From contig DATJPQ010000106.1 of NCBI GenBank assembly GCA_035506315.1, positions 1 to 12,211 of the forward strand: 12,211 bases of DNA. The letters are read 5' to 3'. This DNA comes from MWDT01 sp035506315. Its GTDB lineage: Bacteria; Verrucomicrobiota; Verrucomicrobiia; Opitutales; Opitutaceae. The number at the start of each line of letters is the position of its first letter. Position 1 is the stretch's first letter. Shown one piece after another: positions 1 to 6,773 of this stretch. The translations under genes were made by a program, and so were the position numbers. Under the pieces are notes generated by a model that worked only from the letters and a program-made list of their open reading frames with translations, did no database searches and was not told the origin of the DNA.

Positions 1-243
1 AAAATGTCGTTTGGCGAAGGACCGGCCTGAATGCGATTTGAGGTAGCGCTCAAAAGCGATGGCCTTGTCAATCGAGTGAAATGCGACCGCCACTTCGATG
101 CGCCATGGGCGAGCCAGAGCGGTTGAGGGAACACCCCCGGAATTGTGCTTGGCCAGACGTGAGCCTAGATCATCCGTTTGCCCGACATAATGCCGTTCGG
201 GGTTGGCTTCGCTCGCGAGCAGGTAGACGTACTTGAACGGCAT
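1..243 (-). CDS. GIY-YIG superfamily endonuclease-like small protein (3' end beyond window)
   Basis: Reading leftward from the ATG at 243 gives 81 codons, open to the window edge, so the stop is not seen. The protein starts MPFKYVYLLASEANPERHYVGQ. The paired 'YVY' (residues 5-7) and 'YVG' (19-21) match the GIY...YIG signature of the small UvrC/URI-type nuclease domain. R29 (in GSRLAKHN) and E65 (in AFERYLK) fall where the family's catalytic Arg and metal-binding Glu lie, and the 'GRSFAKRHF' ending is typical of the C-terminus, so probably only a few codons are missing. No Shine-Dalgarno is visible before the ATG. It lies downstream of tRNA-Val on the same strand, separated by a GC-rich repeat cluster. 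Stand-alone members of this family have no firmly established role; DNA nuclease activity is inferred from the motif. Confidence 0.85.
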   Translation of the reverse strand, partial: MPFKYVYLLASEANPERHYVGQTDDLGSRLAKHNSGGVPSTALARPWRIEVAVAFHSIDKAIAFERYLKSHSGRSFAKRHF

Positions 244-260
244 GGGGGGTGGGACTCGAC

Positions 261-424
261 CGCCCTGCTTCGCGGGGCTTCGCCGGGGCAAGCCCGGCTT
301 CGGAATGGATCAAGGTAGGGCTGATGTCTGGGGCAGGCTTGCCCGGGCGTAGCGGGGAACGGGCCCGGCTTCGGGGGCTACGCCGGGGCAGGCTTCTACT
401 CTCTGCTACGCAGCGAGCGAAGCC
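261..424. repeat. GC-rich repeat cluster between tRNA-Val and GIY-YIG gene
   Basis: Short words recur here: 'cgccggggca' at 281-290 and 381-390, 'cccggcttcgg' at 293-303 and 364-374, and 'ggggcaggctt' at 330-340 and 385-395. An inverted repeat pairs 337-353 with 377-393 (15 of 17 positions complementary). A smaller hairpin, 405-411 with 417-423 (6 of 7 pairs, 5-nt loop), abuts the tRNA 3' CCA. No credible coding frame covers the region. It looks like a dispersed intergenic repeat, but only one locus is visible, so the family status is inferred. Confidence 0.65.
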
Positions 425-501
425 TGGTGGACTCTACTGGACTCGAACCAGCGACCCCTTCCATGTCAAGGAAGTGCTCTAACCAACTGAGCTAAGAGTC
501 C
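425..501 (-). tRNA. tRNA-Val (anticodon GAC)
   Basis: The minus strand folds into a complete 77-nt cloverleaf. The acceptor GGACTCT (501-495) pairs with AGAGTCC, followed by discriminator A and an encoded CCA ending at 425. The D arm is GCTC/GAGC with an AGTTGGTTA loop. The anticodon stem CTTCC/GGAAG encloses loop TTGACAT, giving anticodon GAC (valine, GUC/GUU codons). The T arm GCTGG/CCAGT has loop TTCGAGT, with one G-U pair. It starts 39 nt after the ribF stop on the same strand with no terminator seen between, so it may be cotranscribed with the operon and processed out. Confidence 0.97.
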
Positions 502-540
502 GAAAACCAAAGGTCGGAGAGTAAGCGAGACTACGACGGC

Positions 541-1494
541 CTAGCGCAAGGAAAAATCGGCCAGCACGGTCCGGGCCGCCGCCACGTCGCGGACGATCTG
601 GGCGCGCAGCTCCTCCAGCCCCGCAAATTTGCCCTCCGGGCGGAGGAACTGGAGCCATTCCACCATGATGCGATCGCCACCATCGTAGGGGCATTCGCCC
701 AACACATGGGTTTCCAACAGCGGGGCCGTGGCTTCGGCCACGGTCGGCCGCAGACCATAGTTGGCCACGCCGGGCAGGGGTGCGCCCGCCAGGCCATTCA
801 CGATGCGGACCGCGTAAACGCCGTGGCGCGGCTGCAGCTCCGGCTCCCAGGCCAGATTGAGCGTCGGGAATCCGATCGTGCGACCCAAGCGCCGGCCGGG
901 GATGATTTCGCCCTCCGCGAAATACGAGTAACCAAGGAGGCTGTTGGCCTCCGCGACCTGGCCCGCCTCGAGACATTCGCGGATGCGCGTGCTGCTGATC
1001 GGGCCGCCATTGTACTGGATGCGCGACGCACTCAGCACGGGCACCTGTTGCTGGCGTGCCTGGGCCAGCAGCAACGCCACGTCGCCCCGCCGGCCCGCGC
1101 CGAAACGCCAGTTCTCCCCTACATAGATGCCGGCCAGGCCCGGCAGATGGCGTTTCAAGTACGGCAAGAAATCCTCCGCCTCGATCCGGGCGAATTCCAG
1201 CGTGAACGGCTGCTGGATGACGACATCGACGCCCAGGCGGTGCAGCACGCGGAATTTCATCTCCGGGCTCATGATCATCCGCGAACGTTTCGCCGGATTG
1301 AACAGTGCGCTCGGATGCGGCCAGAACGTCAGCACGCCCGCAATGCCGCCGGAGCGCCGCGCCGAATGGATGGCCGACTCGATCACGGCCTGATGGCCGA
1401 GATGGACGCCATCGTACATGCCGATCGCCAGATGCAACGGCCGCGCGGGCAGCGCCACCCGGTCGAGTCCGAAGAACTGTTGCGGCGGATTCAC
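541..1494 (-). CDS. ribF: Bifunctional riboflavin kinase / FAD synthetase RibF
   Basis: Predicted 317-aa cytosolic enzyme converting riboflavin to FMN (kinase) and FMN to FAD (adenylyltransferase), close to the usual length of the family. The N-terminal nucleotidyltransferase domain shows GMYDGVHLGH (residues 25-34, the HxGH motif), YVGENWRFGAGRRGD and ISSTRIRECL. The C-terminal flavokinase domain shows GRTIGFPTLNL (the PTxN-type motif), GVANYGLRPT, LETHVL with the likely catalytic Glu, and the closing FLRPEGKFAGLEELRAQI. I chose GTG at 1494 because it overlaps the truB TGA by 4 nt (GTGA). A longer open frame reaches 1704, but that extension lies inside truB, is Arg/Ala-rich and does not look like RibF. 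Last protein gene of the nusA operon; rpsO, often next, is absent and tRNA-Val follows instead. Confidence 0.95.
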   Translation of the reverse strand: MNPPQQFFGLDRVALPARPLHLAIGMYDGVHLGHQAVIESAIHSARRSGGIAGVLTFWPHPSALFNPAKRSRMIMSPEMKFRVLHRLGVDVVIQQPFTLEFARIEAEDFLPYLKRHLPGLAGIYVGENWRFGAGRRGDVALLLAQARQQQVPVLSASRIQYNGGPISSTRIRECLEAGQVAEANSLLGYSYFAEGEIIPGRRLGRTIGFPTLNLAWEPELQPRHGVYAVRIVNGLAGAPLPGVANYGLRPTVAEATAPLLETHVLGECPYDGGDRIMVEWLQFLRPEGKFAGLEELRAQIVRDVAAARTVLADFSLR

Positions 1495-2216
1495 AGCATG
1501 AAACTGGGCACCACGTCGCGCGGATGCAGCAGTCTTTTTTCCAGTTCGGGCAGCGGCAGGGCCTCGATCTCCGGTACGGTCAGCGCCTGCTCGACGCGCA
1601 GCCGGTCGATCGCCGTGCGCCGCAGCGCCGAGAGATGCGCCCCGCAGCCGAGCTTCTGGCCGAAATCGTGCGCGAGCGTGCGGACGTAGGCGCCCTTGCT
1701 GCAACGCACGCGAAAATCGAGCTCCGGCGGGGCGAAGCGCGTGAGTTCGAAATTGATCACCCGGATGAAACGCGGTTCACGTTCCACCTCCTCGCCCTCG
1801 CGGGCCTTCTTGTAGAGCGGCACGCCATCGATCTTGATGGCAGAAAACATCGGCGGCAGCTGGTACTGGTCACCGAGGAAGCCCTGGATCGTCGCGCGCA
1901 CCTGCTCCTCGGTGAGTGGTGGCACCGGGCGCGTCTCCATCACCTCGCCCTCGGCATCCTGCGTGTTGGTGACGGCGCCCAGCTTGATCGTGCCGGTGTA
2001 CTCCTTGTCGAGGCTGATGAGGTACTGCGACGCACTCGTCGCCTTGCCGACAAGCATGATCAGCAGACCCGTGGCCATCGGGTCGAGCGTGCCGGCATGG
2101 CCCACGCGCTTCATGCCCAGCTTGCGGCGCAACCGCGCCACAACGTCATGCGACGTATGGTCGGTCGGTTTGTCGACCAGGAGGATGCCGTCGAGTTCTT
2201 TGGTGGGTCCAAGCAT
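1491..2216 (-). CDS. truB: tRNA pseudouridine(55) synthase TruB
   Basis: A 241-aa enzyme that isomerises U55 in the T loop of elongator tRNAs. The N-terminus DGILLVDKPTDHTSHDVV and the active-site block KRVGHAGTLDPMATGLL place the catalytic aspartate at D45. Further family landmarks are KEYTGTIKLG, the PPMFSAIKIDGVPLYKKAREG block and CSKGAYVRTLAHDFG. It is somewhat short compared with the E. coli enzyme: the frame stops soon after RDVVPSFML, with little room for a C-terminal PUA domain, as in the short type of TruB. The start is ATG at 2216, with no Shine-Dalgarno visible. The stop overlaps the ribF start, suggesting translational coupling. Upstream, 389 bp holding a repeat element separate it from nrnA, so it may rely on read-through or its own promoter; I found no convincing promoter. 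Confidence 0.96.
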   Translation of the reverse strand: MLGPTKELDGILLVDKPTDHTSHDVVARLRRKLGMKRVGHAGTLDPMATGLLIMLVGKATSASQYLISLDKEYTGTIKLGAVTNTQDAEGEVMETRPVPPLTEEQVRATIQGFLGDQYQLPPMFSAIKIDGVPLYKKAREGEEVEREPRFIRVINFELTRFAPPELDFRVRCSKGAYVRTLAHDFGQKLGCGAHLSALRRTAIDRLRVEQALTVPEIEALPLPELEKRLLHPRDVVPSFML

Positions 2217-2300
2217 GAAGGGTGGAGTGTTACGATCCGGCGAGTTTGAGCGGGAGCAGCGGGTTGTCGCCTTGGTTGATCCTGGAAGCGGTAGAGGAGG

Positions 2301-2336
2301 TAACCACTAATGAACACTAATTGACACTAATGAATG
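2301..2336 (+). repeat. Left terminal inverted repeat, three 10-bp 'ACTAA' units
   Basis: The arm contains CACTAATG-type words at exact 10-bp spacing (the ACTAA cores end at 2310, 2320 and 2330). Its reverse complement recurs at 2516-2551 with the same phasing. Confidence 0.75.
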
Positions 2337-2410
2337 GAATAACGACCTGCCCTCTTCCTTGCAGCTTCACCTCAGGGTGAATGGATTCCTTAAGGGCGCA
2401 CCCAATTACT

Positions 2411-2467
2411 GTAGACTGCGAGCTTGCTCGCGCGGTTGTCAGAGCGCGAGCAAGCTCGCTGACCTAC
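2411..2467. repeat. Convergent pair of GTAG-headed REP-like palindromes
   Basis: The perfect 16-bp inverted repeat 2418-2433 / 2444-2459 encloses a 10-nt loop. Each arm is itself a palindrome (GCGAGC-TT-GCTCGC) and carries GTAG at its outer 5' end (2411-2414 on plus; 2467-2464 on minus). A GTAG-type tetranucleotide followed by a short hairpin is the described architecture of REP sequences handled by RAYT transposases, and two in opposite orientation form a BIME-like unit. No RAYT gene lies in the window. Confidence 0.7.
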
Positions 2468-2515
2468 GAAATCCCGGGCTTTCAGGCGTTCTCCAGAGGT
2501 AAATGACGCGTAACT

Positions 2516-2551
2516 CATTTATTAGTGATCATTAGTGCACATTAGTGGTTA
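2516..2551 (-). repeat. Right terminal inverted repeat of the 251-bp element
   Basis: Its reverse complement begins TAACCACTAATG and matches the left arm at 30 of 36 positions without gaps. The three ATTAGTG words are spaced 10 bp apart, as in the left arm. Confidence 0.75.
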
Positions 2552-2605
2552 ATCCGACTGCGCCTTGTGCATTGATCCGTACTCGCAGGCGGGCGCGCTC
2601 GGAAC

Positions 2606-3634
2606 TTAGCCGGAAGACCCCGTCGCATTCCGCTGCGCGTCGACCACCTCGATTTGCCGGGCCAGCGCCGCCACCAGCCGGGGATAGAAGTCGGCCGCCC
2701 CGGTTTTCAGATTGAGTCCGGCCGCGCAGGCGTGGCCGCCGCCGTCGAATTGCGCCGCGATCAAATCGAGCCGGTAGGCAGGATCCTTGGCGCGCAGGCT
2801 GGCTTTGACCGACCCATCGCCGCGTTCCTCGATCAGCACTCCCACCTCGACGCCGTCGATGCTGCGCGCGTAATCGACCAGCCCCTCCGTGTCCTCGGCC
2901 GTCGAGCCCGTGGCGGCAAACACCCCCAGTGGCAGCCGGCCGATACAGACCCGGCCCTGGCATTCCATCTGCAGGGTCGCCAGCACGCGCTGCAGCAGGT
3001 GCAGTTTGGCGATCGACTCCCGCTCGTAGAGTTCGAAGCCGGCGTCCGCGGGTCTGGCTCCCCGCGCCATCAGCTCGGCCGCGAGCAGGAACGTCTGCCG
3101 CGAGGTCGAGTTGAAACGGAACTGGCCCGTGTCGGTGAGAATGCCGACGTAAAGCGCCTGGGCGGCCGGGGCGTCGATGGGCAGGCCCGTGTCGAGCAGC
3201 AGGCCGGTGAGAATCTCGCAGGTGGCGGCCGAGCCGGTGTCGATGAAATTGTGCGCCGCGAAACCGTCGTTGGAGAGATGATGATCGATGGCGGCCAGCG
3301 GCGCCGGGAACGCCTTCTGCAGGCGTTCGCCCGCGCGGGCATGGTCGGCGCAATCGACAAAAATCGCCGTATATTGCGCGGCGGTGGGCAGCACGTCGTC
3401 CGTACGCAGAAAGGTCATGCCCCGGGTGAGGAACTGGAGCCGGCGCGGCACCGGATCGGGGTTCACGCACGTGACGTCCAGCCCGCGGGCCGCGAGGGCC
3501 CGGGCGAGTGCCACCTGCGCCCCGATGCAATCGCCATCGGGCCGCGCATGCCCCACGACCGCCAGCCGGTGGCCCGGAAGCAGCGGCAGGAGCGCGGCAA
3601 ACTGCGGGGAAAGTTCTGGGAAGAAGGAAGGCAA
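2606..3634 (-). CDS. nrnA: DHH/DHHA1 phosphoesterase, NrnA-like nano-RNase / pAp phosphatase
   Basis: A 342-aa protein of the RecJ-like DHH superfamily. NrnA-type members degrade 2-5 nt RNA remnants and in some bacteria dephosphorylate pAp. Metal-ligand motifs appear in order: HARPDGDCIG (29-38), FVDCAD (92-97), IDHH (116-119) and TDTGQFRF (167-174), followed by the DHHA1 substrate-binding motif GGGHACAAG (298-306). Length fits NrnA rather than full RecJ. The start is TTG at 3634: an in-frame stop lies five codons upstream and the next Met is residue 73, inside the domain. It begins 23 nt after the rbfA stop with no clear Shine-Dalgarno. Lying between rbfA and truB is a common position for this gene, supporting a role in RNA turnover. 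Whether it has pAp activity cannot be read from sequence. Confidence 0.92.
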   Translation of the reverse strand: MPSFFPELSPQFAALLPLLPGHRLAVVGHARPDGDCIGAQVALARALAARGLDVTCVNPDPVPRRLQFLTRGMTFLRTDDVLPTAAQYTAIFVDCADHARAGERLQKAFPAPLAAIDHHLSNDGFAAHNFIDTGSAATCEILTGLLLDTGLPIDAPAAQALYVGILTDTGQFRFNSTSRQTFLLAAELMARGARPADAGFELYERESIAKLHLLQRVLATLQMECQGRVCIGRLPLGVFAATGSTAEDTEGLVDYARSIDGVEVGVLIEERGDGSVKASLRAKDPAYRLDLIAAQFDGGGHACAAGLNLKTGAADFYPRLVAALARQIEVVDAQRNATGSSG

Positions 3635-3657
3635 GGTAAGAGTAGTTTACGCGAATA

Positions 3658-4062
3658 TCATTCCGAACGAAGCGCAGAATCGCCGGCGGGCGTCGCGGGG
3701 GCTGGCGCGCCGTCGCGGGCCAGTTCCCGTTGTTCGATCTCGTAGAGGATCTGCATCACGCGCGTGGCCCGGACGGGCGAATCGTCGAGTACGTAATCGA
3801 GCAACGGCGTCCATTTCATCACGACATGCCGGCCGACCTCGCGGCGCAGCTCCCGGGCCTGGCGGCGCAGCCAGGCCAGACGGTCGGCCACGGCGTCTTC
3901 CGCCCCGAGGATCGAGACGAACACCTTCCCTGTCTTCAGATCGGGGGCGATCTCCACGCTGGCGATCGTGATGGCCGCCGCCTCCGACTGGTAACGTTTC
4001 CGCAGGTAGGCGTTGAGTTCGCGCTGCACGAGCTCGTTGATGCGGACGATACGATTGCTCAT
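3658..4062 (-). CDS. rbfA: Ribosome-binding factor A (RbfA)
   Basis: A 134-aa protein with a single KH-like fold, which binds the 30S subunit and assists 16S rRNA 5'-end maturation and cold adaptation. Family features are RIVRINELVQRELNAYL at the N-terminus, the strand ASVEIAPDLKTGKVFVSILG, and the closing helix/strand segment RELRREVGRHVVMKWTPLLDYVLDDS with the conserved R/P-L-L spacing. The last ~15 residues are an Ala/Pro tail of the kind that varies between species. The start is ATG at 4062. The 80-nt spacer from infB is GC-rich and strongly palindromic, and no Shine-Dalgarno precedes the ATG. The position after infB is canonical. Confidence 0.95.
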   Translation of the reverse strand: MSNRIVRINELVQRELNAYLRKRYQSEAAAITIASVEIAPDLKTGKVFVSILGAEDAVADRLAWLRRQARELRREVGRHVVMKWTPLLDYVLDDSPVRATRVMQILYEIEQRELARDGAPAPATPAGDSALRSE

Positions 4063-4069
4063 GGGTGGT

Positions 4070-4140
4070 CGGAGGCCGGACGGCGAAGGCCGGGAAGGTC
4101 AGACCGCGGTCGCTCTTCCGGCCGCCGGTCCGCCCTCCGG
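4070..4140. repeat. Imperfect inverted repeat in infB-rbfA spacer
   Basis: Segments 4070-4093 and 4118-4140 are largely complementary (CGGAGG/CCTCCG at the base, then interrupted GGA/TCC, CGGCG/CGCCG and GCCGG/CCGGC). The loop contains the perfect palindrome GACCGCGGTC (4102-4111). The mRNA could fold into a stable stem just before the rbfA start. With no U-run it is not a standard intrinsic terminator; it may be an mRNA processing or translation-control structure, or a spacer palindrome of no function. Confidence 0.5.
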
Positions 4141-4142
4141 AA

Positions 4143-6758
4143 TTAAAGTGAGGCGCGGACTTTTTGGATCTCGTAACACTCGATGAGATCACCGATCTCA
4201 TAGCCGTTGAAGTCATCGAGCTTGATGCCGCATTCGAGGCCGGCGCGCACTTCGTTGGCGTCGTCCTTGAAACGTTTGAGCGTGGCGACCTTGCCCTCGT
4301 AGAGGGTTTCCTTGCCGCGCCGCAGACGGGCGGTGGCGTTGCGGTTGACCTTCCCCTCGGTGACGAGACACCCGGCGACAAATCCTTTGGCGAGGGGGAA
4401 CGTGGCGCGCACCTCGGCGGCGCCGAGCTTGACCTCCTTGAGATCGGGATCGAGCAGGTCGGCCATCATCTCGCGGACCTTGTCGCCCAACTCGTAGATG
4501 ATGTCGAAGGTCTCGATGCGCACGTTGTGGTGCTTGGCGAGCGGGGTGACGCCGGGTTCGAGCTTGGTATTGAAGCCGATGATCACGGCGCCGCCCGTGC
4601 CGGCCATGAGCACGTCGTTCTTGGTGACGAGGCCGACCTCGATCGACACGATCTCGTGCTGCACCTTGGTGCTGTTGATGCCGTCCAGGATCTGGCGCAC
4701 GGCCTCGGCGGAACCGAAGACGTCCGTCTTGACGATCATCTTGAGCACCTTCTGTTGCGTGGCGGCGATCTCGGCGAACAGCGTCGCGACCGAGACGTCC
4801 TTCGGCACGGCGGCGGCGGTGTCCGCCGCCTCTTTCTTGAGGCGCTGCTGCTCTTCCTCGGCGAGTTTTTCCGCCGCACGGGCGTTCTTCACCGTCTTGA
4901 AAGCCGCACCGCTGTCGGGCGTGCCGGACCAGCCGATCACGCGCACGGGGGTGGCGGGACCGGCCTCCTTGATCGTCTTGCCCTGATCGTCGAACATCGC
5001 GCGGACCTTGCACCAATGCGGACCACACAGGAGGGCATCGCCCGTCCGCAGCGTGCCGCGTTGCACGATGACGGTGGCCAGTGGACCGCGGCCGACATCG
5101 ACCTGCGATTCGATCACCACGCCGCTGGCCTCGCTCTTGGGATTGGCCTTGAGCTCGAGCACTTCCGCCTGGAGGAGAATCATCTCGAGCAGCTCGTTGA
5201 TGCCGGTGCCCTTGAGGGCGGAAACCGGCACGGTGATCGTCTCGCCGCCCCAATCCTCGGGCGCGATGTTGCGCTGCTGCATCTGCGCCTTCACCTGGTC
5301 GAGGTTGGCGCCCTTCACGTCCATCTTGTTGACCGCGACCATGAGTGCGACCTTGGCGTTCTGGATGTGCTTCAGCGCCTCGTCGGTCTGCGGCATGAAA
5401 CCGTCGTCCGCGGCCACGACCAGCACGGCGATGTCGGTGACGGCGGCGCCGCGGGCGCGCATCTTGTTGAACGCCGCGTGACCGGGGGTATCGAGGAAAG
5501 TGATCTTCTTCCCTTTGAACTCCACCTGATAGGCGCCGATGTGCTGCGTGATGCCGCCGGCTTCGCCGGCCGCGACATGGGCCTGGCGGATCGCGTCGAG
5601 CAGCGAAGTCTTGCCGTGATCGACATGGCCCAGGATGCAAACCACGGGCGGCCGCGGGAGCAGGAACTTGGATTCATCTTCCTCCGCCTTCTTCTTCTTC
5701 TCGACCTCCTTGTCCTTGGCGGACTGCTGCGGCGACACGGCCTCGCCGCGATGTTTCACCTCGAGCAGGAAACCGTGTTTCTCGGCGACCTTGATCGCGA
5801 CCACTTCGTCGATCGCCTGGGTCATCGACGCGAAGATGCCCATCTCCATGAGTTCGGAAATGAGCTTGAACGGTTTCAGGCTGAGCGCCGTGGCGAAATC
5901 GCGCACGACCACCGGAGGTTTGAAATGGAGGATCTTGATCTCGCCGGGCACGGCCGGCGCCGCCGGCTCGGATGCGGCTGGCGTGGGATGGGGCAGACCG
6001 GGCAAGGCCGGAGGCTTGGCCGCGGGCGGCAATGGCGGCGGGATCGGCGGCGGAGGCACCGGTCGCGAAATCGGGGCGGGAGGCACGGGCGCGTGCGGTA
6101 CGGGCGCGGGTGCCGGAGTTGCCGCGACCGGGGCGGCCGGCGGAATCACGGGCGCCGGCATGGCAGTCGCGCGAGTGGAGGGCGGCGGCTGGACGACGTG
6201 TCCCGGCCTGGCCACCGGCACCACCGGGGTCACGACCGTGGGCGCGGGCTTGGCGGCCGGAGCGGCCGGTGCCATGCCAGCAATGGGTGGCGGCGACGAT
6301 TTTGCGACCGGCCGCGCCAGCGGCACACTGACCAGGGGGGGTGCCTTGCCCGCAAGCGGAGGCGGAGAGCTCGGCCGGGAGGCCGGGGGAAGCGGGGCGG
6401 AGGGAGCGGGCCTGGCCGGTGCGACCGGCGGCAACGCCGCCTTCTCCTTGTGTTCCTTTTCGATTTTTTCCGCTTTCTCGCGGGCCACGTCCTGCACGCT
6501 CTTGACGAAAACGCCGTGCGGAAGCTTGACCTTGGCCACCTCCACCTTCGGCTCCTCGGCGGCGGCCGCCGGAGCTTCCACGGGAGCCGGGGCGGGCGCG
6601 TGCTTCGCCTTGAGTTCGTCCACAAGCGCCTCGGCCGAGATGTTGTCGATCGTGCTGGAGACGCTCTTGACGTCAAATTTGCGCTCCTTGAGCAGGGTCA
6701 ACAAATCCTTGTTGTCCATGCCGATCTTCTTGGCGAGTTCGTGAATGCGAATGCTCAT
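4143..6758 (-). CDS. infB: Translation initiation factor IF-2
   Basis: An 871-aa GTPase that places fMet-tRNA on the 30S subunit and promotes 50S joining. Order of parts: N-terminal IF2_N subdomain (1-50, MSIRIHELAKKIGMDNKDLL); a charged helical stretch (about 85-108); a Pro/Ala-rich low-complexity linker (about 110-272); a second IF2_N-like module (about 285-335); a Lys/Glu-rich stretch; then the G domain with G1 GHVDHGKT (377-384), the switch I region GGITQHIGAY (401-410), G3 DTPGH (423-427), G4 NKMD (477-480) and G5 SALKG (513-517). The C-terminal domains end in the CGIKLDDFNGYEIGDLIE region. The start is ATG at 6758, 48 nt after the nusA stop, without a visible Shine-Dalgarno. ylxR and ylxQ, often found between nusA and infB, are missing. 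The proline-rich linker is unusually long and almost free of charge. Confidence 0.98.
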   Translation of the reverse strand: MSIRIHELAKKIGMDNKDLLTLLKERKFDVKSVSSTIDNISAEALVDELKAKHAPAPAPVEAPAAAAEEPKVEVAKVKLPHGVFVKSVQDVAREKAEKIEKEHKEKAALPPVAPARPAPSAPLPPASRPSSPPPLAGKAPPLVSVPLARPVAKSSPPPIAGMAPAAPAAKPAPTVVTPVVPVARPGHVVQPPPSTRATAMPAPVIPPAAPVAATPAPAPVPHAPVPPAPISRPVPPPPIPPPLPPAAKPPALPGLPHPTPAASEPAAPAVPGEIKILHFKPPVVVRDFATALSLKPFKLISELMEMGIFASMTQAIDEVVAIKVAEKHGFLLEVKHRGEAVSPQQSAKDKEVEKKKKAEEDESKFLLPRPPVVCILGHVDHGKTSLLDAIRQAHVAAGEAGGITQHIGAYQVEFKGKKITFLDTPGHAAFNKMRARGAAVTDIAVLVVAADDGFMPQTDEALKHIQNAKVALMVAVNKMDVKGANLDQVKAQMQQRNIAPEDWGGETITVPVSALKGTGINELLEMILLQAEVLELKANPKSEASGVVIESQVDVGRGPLATVIVQRGTLRTGDALLCGPHWCKVRAMFDDQGKTIKEAGPATPVRVIGWSGTPDSGAAFKTVKNARAAEKLAEEEQQRLKKEAADTAAAVPKDVSVATLFAEIAATQQKVLKMIVKTDVFGSAEAVRQILDGINSTKVQHEIVSIEVGLVTKNDVLMAGTGGAVIIGFNTKLEPGVTPLAKHHNVRIETFDIIYELGDKVREMMADLLDPDLKEVKLGAAEVRATFPLAKGFVAGCLVTEGKVNRNATARLRRGKETLYEGKVATLKRFKDDANEVRAGLECGIKLDDFNGYEIGDLIECYEIQKVRASL

Positions 6759-6773
6759 TCGGTGGTCTGAGTC

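Larger units (their letters stand above)
2301..2551. repeat. 251-bp MITE-like intergenic element with terminal inverted repeats
   Basis: The gap between nrnA and truB (2217-2605) holds an element bounded by 36-bp terminal inverted repeats (2301-2336 and 2516-2551; 30 of 36 positions match with no gap). The interior has no coding frame. It holds a small hairpin (2366-2371 with 2376-2381, 4-nt loop) and a long palindromic pair of REP-like units (2411-2467). No target-site duplication is evident at the ends. This layout resembles non-autonomous mobile elements or composite intergenic repeats; mobility is inferred. The rest of the gap (2217-2300 and 2552-2605) shows nothing recognisable. Confidence 0.7.

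Noticed and set aside
249..482. Short plus-strand frame ending in YWTRTSDPFHVKEVL
   Set aside because: Its C-terminal part is the antisense translation of the tRNA-Val gene, a common spurious call.
1495..1704. N-terminal extension of the ribF frame
   Set aside because: It lies entirely within truB, is Arg/Ala-rich and unlike any RibF; the GTG at 1494 overlapping the truB stop is the natural start.
2281..2551. ACTAA repeats as a CRISPR array
   Set aside because: The units are 10 bp and occur three per arm in inverted orientation, with no spacers and no cas genes.
4164..6770. 868-codon open frame on the plus strand opposite infB
   Set aside because: It mirrors infB almost end to end, has a composition (His/Arg/Gly/Asp-rich) expected of antisense translation of GC-rich codons, and shows no recognisable domain. 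IF-2 on the other strand is unmistakable.
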